Of a DNA stretch of 10,322 bases, positions 1 through 5,271 are shown in pieces. Each line of letters starts with the position of its first letter. The first letter of the stretch is position 1. Origin of the DNA: Alkanindiges sp. (GTDB lineage Bacteria > Pseudomonadota > Gammaproteobacteria > Pseudomonadales > Moraxellaceae); NCBI GenBank assembly GCA_030152125.1, contig JASLIR010000168.1, positions 1 through 10,322 on the forward strand, read 5' to 3'. The position numbers were made by a program, and so were the translations under genes. The notes beneath the pieces are model-generated. The model did not search any database. It was not told where the DNA came from and saw nothing but the letters and a program-made list of their open reading frames with translations.

Positions 1-264
1 CTGGACTGGCAAACCGACCTGATTATTTATCAGGCCGGTATGGACTGCCACCAGAAAGACCGTTTTGGTTCGGTGTGGTTTGATACCGCCATGATCTATG
101 AGCGTGACAAGCAGGTATTTGCCATGGCCAAGCAGCTTAAAATACCACTCATGTTTGTGCTGGCTGGCGGTTACCAGCCACTGGAAGATTTAGTGCCGTT
201 GCACATCAATACCTTTAAGGCGGCCGATGAAGTTTATTTTCCGTGGTTTGATGTGGATGCATAG
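1..264 (+). CDS. Histone deacetylase-like hydrolase, C-terminal part (class II / acetoin-utilisation type)
   Basis: This is the last 87 codons of a gene that begins outside the window. The reading frame is open from base 1 and ends in TAG at 262-264. Two family signatures are visible. The stretch AGMDCHQKDRFG (fragment residues 12-23) matches the metal-binding segment whose Asp (residue 15) is the third zinc ligand in arginase/deacetylase-fold enzymes. LAGGYQ (residues 54-59) matches the glycine-rich loop carrying the catalytic Tyr (Tyr58). The family removes acyl groups from acyl-lysine or acetylated small amines such as polyamines; the true substrate cannot be read from this fragment. It would be a cytoplasmic zinc enzyme. 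The first Asp-x-His ligands lie upstream and cannot be checked. The gene is followed by a gene-free, repeat-bearing stretch, so it is probably the last gene of its transcript. Confidence 0.85.
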   Translation: MDWQTDLIIYQAGMDCHQKDRFGSVWFDTAMIYERDKQVFAMAKQLKIPLMFVLAGGYQPLEDLVPLHINTFKAADEVYFPWFDVDA

Positions 265-330
265 GCAGACTATCTGGAGGGCGGCATCCCCTTCCCCGTG
301 ATCATCATGTACATCCATTACCCGTACCGG

Positions 331-420
331 CCAAATTTTCGGATGGCTACTCAGCTCTACGGCATCGGAAAATTTGATAGTCTTGCGCTGTAAGCAAAGC
401 AGCGCTTTGCTGCGTGCTTC
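331..420. repeat. Structured repeat, copy 1
   Basis: This copy aligns with 672-745 over a shared core: caaattttc, ctacggc, gaaaatttga, agtcttgcgctg, aagcaaagcag and gctt, with substitutions and a longer first loop. Hairpin 1 pairs 332-340 with 368-376 (9 bp). After a G/G mismatch (341/367) it continues with gatg (342-345) against catc (363-366). Hairpin 2 pairs gcgctg (385-390) with cagcgc (400-405). An alternative perfect stem is agcaaagc (393-400) with gctttgct (404-411) around a 3-base loop. There is no coding evidence. It looks like one member of a dispersed repeat with conserved folding. Confidence 0.6.
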
Positions 421-421
421 G

Positions 422-436
422 CCCATATGCGCCAAC
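422..436 (+). repeat. Inverted repeat arm (left) of cccatatgcgccaac
   Basis: These 15 bases occur exactly once more, reverse-complemented, at 831-845. The left arm directly follows repeat copy 1 and the right arm lies about 85 bases beyond repeat copy 2. The pair therefore brackets the terminator and the second repeat copy, and may be leftover ends of further repeat units in opposite orientation. Confidence 0.5.
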
Positions 437-520
437 CTAGCAAATTATTCCAATAAATTCATTTAATTATATGTGTATTACGGGAGGTTTGGAGGGCGGC
501 AGCCCGCCAAGTCCCACTCC

Positions 521-551
521 AAAAAGTGGCTTGCGTAGCAAGCCACTTTTT
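521..551. terminator. Strong bidirectional terminator-like hairpin
   Basis: A perfect 14-bp stem pairs 521-534 (aaaaagtggcttgc) with 538-551 (gcaagccacttttt) around a GTA loop. The A run on the left arm and T run on the right arm give a U-tract in either transcription direction. It could stop transcripts coming from the deacetylase-like gene on the left and from the leftward gene at 912-1175 on the right. An upstream ccact (514-518) could compete by pairing with agtgg (525-529), though this may be chance. Confidence 0.7.
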
Positions 552-671
552 GGGCTTTTGATTTGTACCATATGCGAGCCGTGCTGGCTTTTTAGCTGGT
601 AATTTTAAAAAAACAATCATTAAATAATTTATGAATGATAAAACTGACTATTCTTAAAGCAAGATCAAGAG

Positions 672-745
672 CCAAATTTTCGAACGCCTACGGCGTCCGA
701 AAATTTGACAGTCTTGCGCTGCAAGCAAAGCAGTGCTTCTTGCGG
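672..745. repeat. Structured repeat, copy 2
   Basis: This is the second copy of the unit at 331-420. Hairpin 1 is a perfect 10-bp arm pair, caaattttcg (673-682) with cgaaaatttg (698-707), then an A/C mismatch, then acgcc (684-688) with ggcgt (692-696) around a TAC loop. The inner stem sequence differs completely from copy 1 yet still pairs. Hairpin 2 keeps gcgctg (716-721) against cagtgc (731-736), where one base pair has become a G-U wobble. An extra pairing is gcaag (721-725) with cttgc (739-743). The outer arms and the downstream agtcttgcgctg block are nearly identical between the copies. Confidence 0.6.
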
Positions 746-830
746 AATATATTCCTCATGCTCAGGGCTATCGCCCTCAAGCTCCCAATAACACATACAG
801 AAATTGGTATTTTATAGGTTAAAACATTAA

Positions 831-845
831 GTTGGCGCATATGGG
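831..845 (-). repeat. Inverted repeat arm (right) matching 422-436
   Basis: This is an exact reverse complement of 422-436. It runs straight into a small GC hairpin, ggggc (843-847) with gcccc (851-855) around an AAA loop. It lies on the 3' side of the small secreted protein gene transcribed leftward from 1175, so it could also sit in that transcript's trailer. Confidence 0.45.
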
Positions 846-911
846 GCAAAGCCCCCGTAAAAGCCTTATTCCTGAGGAGCAATTGATCGGTTTGATTATA
901 TTTACAGCCTG

Positions 912-1175
912 CTAAAGCGTGGCTACTTTTTTGACTTCGCACTCTTTACCATTATCAAATATTAACTTGTTATCGTAATCATACTTGTCATATTCCAGCG
1001 TAGCCCGGGTACCTAAATAAGAGTTACCCTCATTGCAATACCTGGTTTCAATAATAAACTTTCGGTCTGTACTGATATACAGGTCTTTCTCGGTCTTCTT
1101 AACATCTATCTTATAAGATTCGGCATGCGCAAAAGATGTAAAAAACAAAGCCATAAAAATAAATGTATATTTCAC
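912..1175 (-). CDS. Small secreted protein, conserved hypothetical
   Basis: An 87-residue protein with an N-terminal signal peptide: one Lys, a hydrophobic stretch ending FAHA, and likely cleavage before Glu19. I chose GTG at 1175 rather than the TTG two codons earlier, because an AAAGGA Shine-Dalgarno (1184-1189) is 8 bases from the GTG but too close to the TTG. The mature part is short, charged and Tyr/Lys-rich, with two cysteines (in RYCNEG and KECEV) that could form a disulfide in the periplasm. The motif TRYC...YDKYDYDNKLIF resembles a family of small secreted proteins of unknown function that I recall from proteobacteria; this was not checked. The gene is AT-rich compared with the central genes. 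It lies 164 bases beyond the lipoprotein operon and probably has its own promoter. Confidence 0.7.
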   Translation of the reverse strand: MKYTFIFMALFFTSFAHAESYKIDVKKTEKDLYISTDRKFIIETRYCNEGNSYLGTRATLEYDKYDYDNKLIFDNGKECEVKKVATL

Positions 1176-1222
1176 TGTCAAATTCCTTTAATAATCGTTG
1201 TCATTTATTACCCATAGAATAA

Positions 1223-1258
1223 GTGGTATGTGAAGGAGTTTCCAGCATTACATACCGC
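1223..1258. promoter_or_regulatory. Inverted repeat upstream of the small secreted gene (candidate operator)
   Basis: GGTATGT (1225-1231) and ACATACC (1250-1256) are exact inverted copies. The pairing extends two steps outward with one wobble (1223-1224 with 1257-1258). The dyad lies about 50 bases upstream of the GTG start at 1175, in the only gap between that gene and the lipoprotein operon. It may be an operator or a weak hairpin in the operon trailer. No convincing -35/-10 pair was found next to it. Confidence 0.3.
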
Positions 1259-1339
1259 TATTCGTACTTTTTTAGCCTCAGGCACTTTAAAAATATTCAC
1301 TTTTATCCCCCAAATGAACACTTAATAAAAATTCATGTG

Positions 1340-1822
1340 CTACAAAACGCCATCACTAATAGTAATATATAACTGTTTTATTTCCCTGTCTGCCCTCACA
1401 ACAAAAGCCGTTTTTCCAATCTGATAAATATGCCCCATTGTCGCATGATCAATCCACATTGAGTTTTCATAAACACTTAAGTGATAGCCTCTTTCTGTGC
1501 CAGATGTATTCAAAGCCCTTATTAAGTAATAATAAAACTTACTATCATCTGTTGGTTTAAAACAGTTCTGGCAAAACAAATTTGCCTTTTCTCTATCAAT
1601 CCGAATAATCTGCTGTTTATTTAGATCAGCCAATGCTTCTTCAATATAAGGCTTCACTACCTGACGATAGTTATCATCGCCAAGTGGCCTGAACTTATCT
1701 GCCCGCACTAACTTTAAATCAGGCTCTACATACCATGCGTTTAAATTGTAGTCCTTATAGGATATTGGTTTATAAGTAACACAGCCTTGTAAAAGCAGAA
1801 TTAACAGCAATAAAAACTTCAT
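1340..1822 (-). CDS. Lipoprotein, LCxxCF family, copy B (160 aa)
   Basis: The N-terminus is a lipoprotein signal: Met-Lys, a long Leu run and the lipobox LQGC, with Cys14 as the lipidated residue. Position +2 is Val rather than Asp, so by the E. coli rule it should be sorted to the outer membrane. The mature protein has a Cys-x-x-Cys motif (residues 84-87, FCQNCF) followed by TD and a YYYLIRAL strand. It is a paralogue of the product of the next gene upstream (1865-2359), with CV..KP, WY, VV, ID...AN..C..CF..TD, RAL and IYQ all aligned. A GGTGAG-like Shine-Dalgarno precedes the ATG. It is the last gene of the operon, 42 bases after copy A. I do not recognise a named family. The CxxC could be a metal site, a disulfide or a thiol redox pair. 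Confidence 0.8.
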   Translation of the reverse strand: MKFLLLLILLLQGCVTYKPISYKDYNLNAWYVEPDLKLVRADKFRPLGDDNYRQVVKPYIEEALADLNKQQIIRIDREKANLFCQNCFKPTDDSKFYYYLIRALNTSGTERGYHLSVYENSMWIDHATMGHIYQIGKTAFVVRADREIKQLYITISDGVL

Positions 1823-1864
1823 CTTCTCACCCGTCTGGTCTTAGGCATCGCGCAATCAAAAGTA

Positions 1865-2359
1865 CTACAATGCACTGCCCACACCAACATCCAGCATACC
1901 CATTACCTTCTCAAGTCTGATAACAAGTGCGCTTTGCTCAAGCTGATAAATTTTCCCTAATGTCATCTGACTCACAACCACATGGCCATCAGCTACACTG
2001 ACATAAAAACCACCCGTCAGGTTGCCGGACCTTAATGCCCTGACTACATAGTAATGGTATGTGTGGGTGGAATCCGTTTGCTGAAAACAGTCACCGCATA
2101 AACGGTTGGCCGCTGGCAAATCAATTTCAATAAATGCCTGCTGGCTTAACTGACTAATGACCTGTTGCCGCCGGGCCTGCACTACCTCGGCATAATCAGG
2201 TGCTGTTAACAGCTTAAACCGGCTCATCTCATCAGTACTCATTTTGGTACTGGTATACCAGCTATGTGCACTGATCTGTTGATACGTTAGGGGTTTGACC
2301 GAAACGCAGCTACAAACAATCAGCGGGATGGTGAACAGCATGATAGTTTTTTTCATCAT
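1865..2359 (-). CDS. Lipoprotein, LCxxCF family, copy A (164 aa)
   Basis: A lipoprotein signal peptide ends in a lipobox-like VCSC. Cys18 is the probable anchor, because its CV.-KP context aligns with Cys14 of the downstream paralogue. Cys16 is a second, less likely candidate. Val at +2 suggests outer-membrane sorting. The mature domain carries CxxC at residues 88-91 (LCGDCF), then TD, HYYVVRAL, GGFYVSVADG and LGKIYQ. Two consecutive ATGs (2357-2359 and 2354-2356) are possible starts. A GAAGG Shine-Dalgarno (2371-2375) lies about 11 bases from the first, just upstream of it and beside the stop of the preceding gene at 2378. The 18-base gap to that gene indicates co-transcription. Function is unknown; a tandem duplicate of the 1340-1822 gene. 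Confidence 0.8.
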   Translation of the reverse strand: MMKKTIMLFTIPLIVCSCVSVKPLTYQQISAHSWYTSTKMSTDEMSRFKLLTAPDYAEVVQARRQQVISQLSQQAFIEIDLPAANRLCGDCFQQTDSTHTYHYYVVRALRSGNLTGGFYVSVADGHVVVSQMTLGKIYQLEQSALVIRLEKVMGMLDVGVGSAL

Positions 2360-2377
2360 TTGTGATTATACCTTCAG

Positions 2378-2710
2378 TTAACGCCTGCCGCTGCTACTCC
2401 AGTCGGCAAAACACAAGGCCAGCACAAACAGGCAGAGTAAAATTCCGTAACCAAAACCAAGGCTGGCAATCAGCAATGGCATATTCCATATTTCCGCCCA
2501 GATGCCATGCGCACCCCATGCACCATCAATGCCCCGGTTAGTCCACCACCGCACACCCACAATAACAACCGCAAATATTGCCGACAGCGTTAGCGGAATA
2601 CCCAGCAGCGCATGCCATAGCCTAATTTTGGTATGGCCAAAGTACAGCAGGATTGCCAGGCCTAGTCCAACCAGCAATACTTGCGACAAGAGCGATAGAA
2701 AAAAATCCAT
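2378..2710 (-). CDS. Small three-helix membrane protein, NRG-WAE family, copy B (110 aa)
   Basis: The ATG at 2710 is chosen over the in-frame GTG at 2719. It overlaps the upstream TAA (TAATG), and an AGGTG Shine-Dalgarno sits 6 bases before it, partly inside that GTG. This is classic translational coupling. Three hydrophobic segments are visible at about residues 4-24, 34-53 and 78-101. Between helices 2 and 3 lies NRGIDGAWGAHGIWAE (58-73), which corresponds to NRGVHG-LWAE in the upstream gene. The RLW...LG..LT start of helix 2 is also shared. The two are therefore diverged tandem paralogues. The short Ser/Arg-rich tail is polar. No enzyme motif is visible, so it could be a scaffold, a small transporter-like subunit or an immunity-type protein. 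Paired with the lipoproteins just downstream. Confidence 0.75.
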   Translation of the reverse strand: MDFFLSLLSQVLLVGLGLAILLYFGHTKIRLWHALLGIPLTLSAIFAVVIVGVRWWTNRGIDGAWGAHGIWAEIWNMPLLIASLGFGYGILLCLFVLALCFADWSSSGRR

Positions 2711-3033
2711 TAAGGGCACCTGCTATTTTTATTTTTTCTATACGCTGCACATAAGGCTGCAAGCGGCAGGGTAGCTGTCAGCAGCAGCCCCATCGAGATA
2801 CTAAAAAACAGTACATTCAAACTCAATAGCTCCGCCCACAGACCATGTACCCCACGATTTTTGATGCAGATCATTAATACGGAAGCCACAACAGCCCCTG
2901 TGCAAGCAGTAAGAAAGGTACCTACAAACACCTTCCACAGCTTTACACCAGAACGTACTTTGTTATCCACCACCTGAGAAAGCAGCAGGATACATACAAA
3001 TCCTACAAATACGATGATGTCAAAAAGCTCCAT
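2710..3033 (-). CDS. Small three-helix membrane protein, NRG-WAE family, copy A (107 aa)
   Basis: First gene of the leftward operon. ATG at 3033 is preferred to the GTG at 3042 because AGGAG lies 8 bases before the ATG and directly abuts the GTG. Hydrophobic segments lie at about residues 5-21, 34-57 and 70-97. The segment joining helices 2 and 3 is KNRGVHGLWAE (58-68), matching the downstream paralogue. The C-terminus is a short basic, cytoplasm-like tail (YRKNKNSRCP). The stop TAA overlaps the next start codon, so the two membrane proteins are probably made in matched amounts and may form a heteromer. The family is not recognised. Confidence 0.75.
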   Translation of the reverse strand: MELFDIIVFVGFVCILLLSQVVDNKVRSGVKLWKVFVGTFLTACTGAVVASVLMICIKNRGVHGLWAELLSLNVLFFSISMGLLLTATLPLAALCAAYRKNKNSRCP

Positions 3034-3150
3034 CCGCTTCACTCCTGCCTATGTTCTGTACTTTCTTTTAAAACACGCAGGTTGTACCTGTATGCGGCGC
3101 AGGCAAATATCTGTATAGGTTCAGCTTATTGTTTTCATGTTGCGGGATCA

Positions 3151-3209
3151 TGTCGCCTGGGGCAGACCAGACAGACTACAACCTGACAACTTAAGCCACC
3201 CAGGCGGCA
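3151..3209 (-). terminator. Possible long-loop hairpin after the beta-barrel gene
   Basis: Bases 3151-3161 (tgtcgcctggg) pair with 3199-3209 (cccaggcggca) over 11 positions with one wobble. The pairing spans a loop of 37 bases. It sits 25-80 bases beyond the stop of the leftward beta-barrel gene and before the four-gene operon. No clean U-tract follows, so it may be a weak terminator or an attenuating structure rather than a standard intrinsic terminator. Confidence 0.3.
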
Positions 3210-3233
3210 ACACCACTTGTACGTTTTGAGCAA

Positions 3234-3878
3234 TTAGAAGTTCACCCTCAACCCGGCCCTGTAAGTCACGCCATCGGCATCACCAATTGTTTCATTATAA
3301 TAATCAATGCCATCGTGGTAGGAACAGGCACCATGCCCCGTGCTGTTGGTGGTGGTGCCATCGTTACAGGTGGTTTTGCCGGTTACATCAAACAGCCATT
3401 TATAGCCCACCCCGGCATACAGGGACAGCTCTGGTATGGGTGAAAACCCGGCTTCCAGCCCCACAGGCAGGCTTACAAAATTAACCGAGTTATCCAAGTA
3501 CGATGAATCCGCCCCCGCAAAACCAAGCCCTGCTGTTGCCAGCAGGTAAAACCCGCCTGCATTCACCAGGTTTAACTGGCCGCCACCCTGCAGCTCATAA
3601 TAGTCCACATCAAATTCATTGTTGCTCAGGTAATCAAAGCGGCCATACGCGCCACTCAGGGCAGGATTAGTGCTGACACCTACCGCGCCGCCTTTTAGTT
3701 TAGTGGTCTGGTCAGACTCCAGCTTGGCATCATGGCTACTGTACTCGGCAAACATGGACATCCCCATACCGGGTACAGCCGGGCTGCCCGACATACCAGG
3801 CATACCAAGCTGGGCTGCATGTACGGCACTACTGGCTGTAGCTGCCAGCAACAAGGCAAGTCCTATCTGCTTGTTCAT
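3234..3878 (-). CDS. Outer-membrane beta-barrel protein, YfaZ-like
   Basis: A 214-residue protein with a signal peptide (MNKQ then a hydrophobic stretch, cleavage near VHA/AQ at 21-22) and the C-terminal Phe typical of outer-membrane beta-barrels (GLRVNF). Alternating hydrophobic strands ending in Gly and aromatic residues (for example YLLATAGLGF and LSLYAGVGYKWLF) and the overall size fit an 8- to 10-strand barrel, similar to the YfaZ family. The assignment to that family is from pattern only. A Gly/Met/Pro segment follows the signal peptide (25-42, five Met). Two cysteines (171 and 185) lie in a Thr/Gly-rich extracellular-type loop and could form a disulfide. AAGGA lies 6 bases before the ATG. 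It may be cotranscribed with the Mpo1-like gene upstream, 84 bases away. Confidence 0.75.
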   Translation of the reverse strand: MNKQIGLALLLAATASSAVHAAQLGMPGMSGSPAVPGMGMSMFAEYSSHDAKLESDQTTKLKGGAVGVSTNPALSGAYGRFDYLSNNEFDVDYYELQGGGQLNLVNAGGFYLLATAGLGFAGADSSYLDNSVNFVSLPVGLEAGFSPIPELSLYAGVGYKWLFDVTGKTTCNDGTTTNSTGHGACSYHDGIDYYNETIGDADGVTYRAGLRVNF

Positions 3879-3962
3879 TTAACGTCCTTATTACGCGTTG
3901 TTTGTGGGCAGATTGTGCCTGTGCAGGCAGTGCAAAGCAATGGCTGGTAGCCACTTTTGCAC

Positions 3963-4322
3963 TTACCACGGTACGCGTTTTAAAAGGATATCCTTGTACA
4001 TGATAAAATCGCACAGCAGGCTGTAAACTGGCTGTTTAAAGGTGGCAGGTTTATTGTGCTCATAAAAGAAATGCCCTACCCAGGCAAAGCCATATCCAAC
4101 CACGGGTAAGGCCCACAGCAGTTTGGCGTTTGCAGTGACCACAGAAGCTGCCACAATAGCAATCACGCAACTGGTACCTACAAAATGCAGGCGGCGGCAG
4201 GTTGGGTTTACATGCTGCGACAGATAAAACGGATAAAATTCTGCCAGTGTTTTATAGCGGCCATCGCCTGAAACAGGCTGCTCGGTATTGCCTTTAGTTA
4301 ATTCCTGAGTATTGTAAGTCAT
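3963..4322 (-). CDS. Mpo1-like / DUF962 membrane protein
   Basis: A 119-residue protein with the diagnostic DUF962 pattern. The segment FYPFYLSQHVNPTCRRLHFVGT (29-50) carries His37 and His46, two helices follow at about 50-64 and 66-83, and then GHFFYEHNKPATF (83-95) with His84, His89 and Lys91. It ends in a second polar block. Yeast Mpo1, a member of this family, is an iron(II)-dependent dioxygenase in the alpha-oxidation of 2-hydroxy fatty acids, and conserved histidines bind the metal. The bacterial protein may act on a hydroxy fatty acid in the inner membrane, but its substrate is not shown here. AGGGAG lies 7 bases from the ATG. The gene diverges from the AraC-type regulator at 4389, only 66 bases away, which suggests regulation by it. 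Confidence 0.85.
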   Translation of the reverse strand: MTYNTQELTKGNTEQPVSGDGRYKTLAEFYPFYLSQHVNPTCRRLHFVGTSCVIAIVAASVVTANAKLLWALPVVGYGFAWVGHFFYEHNKPATFKQPVYSLLCDFIMYKDILLKRVPW

Positions 4323-4339
4323 GTGACGACTCCCTGGGT

Positions 4340-4368
4340 TTGAGTAGCCCCATTTTCAATCATATGTC
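4340..4368 (+). promoter_or_regulatory. Weak candidate promoter for the AraC-type gene in the divergent region
   Basis: TTGAGT (4340-4345) and TATGTC (4363-4368) are separated by 17 bases and point toward the regulator gene. The -35 is close to consensus and the -10 is poor. The whole divergent gap is only 66 bases, so promoters for both genes must overlap and any regulator site would affect both. No clear inverted or direct repeat of the AraC-site type was seen. Confidence 0.25.
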
Positions 4369-4388
4369 CTGAGTGGTCTTGAACGATT

Positions 4389-5201
4389 ATGCTATCCAAC
4401 ACCGTTCTATCTGGCCAGGCAGGTCAGTTGCATAAAAATATGGTTTACGTGTGGGATGGCGTGATGATGTATATTAGCCATGAGCATGTAAACGGCATGC
4501 ATGCCCACTTTCCTGCCCTGCTGCAAATTGGGCTTGGTGCAAAATTTGCCGTGCAGCTACAGCACCAGCAGCGCCACTACCATGACGTTGTGGTGATGGC
4601 ACCCAATGTCAGCCATAGTACCGATTCGGAAGGCCAGGCCTATCTGGTAGTACTGATAGAACCTGATCACGCACTGTATTGCTACCTACATCCGCTGCTA
4701 AATGACCAGCCCCTTTGCTCCCTGCCCGCTACCGGTCTGCAAGCCTTTAAGCCACAATTTGCCCGGCTGGTTGCAGGCCATCTGACCATTGATGAAGCCA
4801 GACAGCTTTTGCTACATATTCTGTGCAGCCTATGCAGCCAGCCATTGCAGGCACTGCCTTGGGATAGCCGCATTTTGCAGGCCTGTGACTATATGACCCG
4901 GCTTGTACCACAGCATATGCCCACCGTCATGCAAGTTGCAGCGCAGGTAGCTTTGTCAGAATCGCGCCTGATGCATTTGTTTAGTGAGCAACTGGGTATT
5001 TCCATGCGGCAATACCTGCTGTGGCTACGTATCAGGCATGCCCTGAAGCTGTGGGTTGCCGGGTATGCCCTGATTGATATTGCGCTGGAATCCGGCTTTT
5101 CCGATCAGGCACATTTCACCCGTACCTTGCGCCGCATGATTGACTTTGCTCCTTCGGTACTAAAGGCAAATACGGTGTTTATAAGTAATGCCTCGGAATA
5201 A
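4389..5201 (+). CDS. AraC/XylS-family transcriptional regulator
   Basis: A 270-residue protein with a cupin-like N-terminal sensing half and a double helix-turn-helix C-terminal half. The DNA-binding part spans about 165-262. The first HTH is about 178-205 (VMQVAAQVALSESRLMHLF) and the second about 226-251, with the family signature IALESGFSDQAHFTRTLRR followed by Pro255. The N-terminal half has a His-rich block (HEHVNGMHAHF, 31-41), as in cupins that bind a ligand or metal. ATG at 4389 lacks a good Shine-Dalgarno. ATG at 4440 (MVYVWDG) is an alternative that keeps both domains. It diverges from the Mpo1-like gene and precedes a C-anchored protein and a membrane protein on the same strand, so any of these could be its targets. 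The ligand is unknown. Confidence 0.9.
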   Translation: MLSNTVLSGQAGQLHKNMVYVWDGVMMYISHEHVNGMHAHFPALLQIGLGAKFAVQLQHQQRHYHDVVVMAPNVSHSTDSEGQAYLVVLIEPDHALYCYLHPLLNDQPLCSLPATGLQAFKPQFARLVAGHLTIDEARQLLLHILCSLCSQPLQALPWDSRILQACDYMTRLVPQHMPTVMQVAAQVALSESRLMHLFSEQLGISMRQYLLWLRIRHALKLWVAGYALIDIALESGFSDQAHFTRTLRRMIDFAPSVLKANTVFISNASE

Positions 5202-5211
5202 GCACCTCTTA

Positions 5212-5244
5212 ATTGCACTGCATGTCATATGCATGCCGTGCAAT
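5212..5244. terminator. Hairpin after the AraC-type gene (terminator or operator)
   Basis: ATTGCAC (5212-5218) pairs with GTGCAAT (5238-5244). After one mismatch, GCATG (5220-5224) pairs with CATGC (5232-5236) around a 7-base loop. It begins 11 bases after the regulator stop and lies between it and the gene starting near 5272. There is no U-tract, so an operator or attenuator for the following pair of genes is as likely as a terminator. Confidence 0.45.
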
Positions 5245-5271
5245 GTTGATACTTTGGCCGGTATATAAGGA

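Larger units (their letters stand above)
265..911. other. Gene-free 647-bp region carrying structured repeats
   Basis: No open frame here has a plausible start, ribosome-binding site and protein-like composition. The region contains a 12-base direct repeat (tggagggcggca at 275-286 and 490-501), two diverged copies of a hairpin-bearing repeat (331-420 and 672-745), and a long perfect hairpin (521-551). Small GC hairpins sit at 764-777 (agggc/gccct) and 843-855 (ggggc/gcccc). A 15-base segment at 422-436 recurs in inverted orientation at 831-845. The short frames that cross the two repeat copies owe their resemblance to the repeat itself and are best treated as spurious. The layout suggests a landing zone for a dispersed, non-coding, structured repeat family. 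Confidence 0.6.

Noticed and set aside
190..435. Minus-strand 81-codon frame crossing the end of the deacetylase-like gene and repeat copy 1
   Set aside because: It overlaps the real coding end on the other strand, has no convincing ribosome-binding site, and its protein-like stretch is only the translated repeat.
635..817. Plus-strand 60-codon frame in the repeat region
   Set aside because: It is a translation of the repeat, with no ribosome-binding site and no independent support.
265..911. CRISPR array or transposase remnant in the repeat region
   Set aside because: Only two diverged copies with no regular spacing, and no transposase-like reading frame was found.
688..942. Minus-strand 84-codon frame over repeat copy 2 and into the secreted protein gene
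   Set aside because: It resembles the copy 1 frame only because of the shared repeat. It overlaps the 3' end of the 912-1175 gene and has no ribosome-binding site.
2710..2719. GTG start at 2719 for the second small membrane protein
   Set aside because: The Shine-Dalgarno AGGTG overlaps this GTG and is well spaced for the ATG at 2710, which also overlaps the upstream stop codon.
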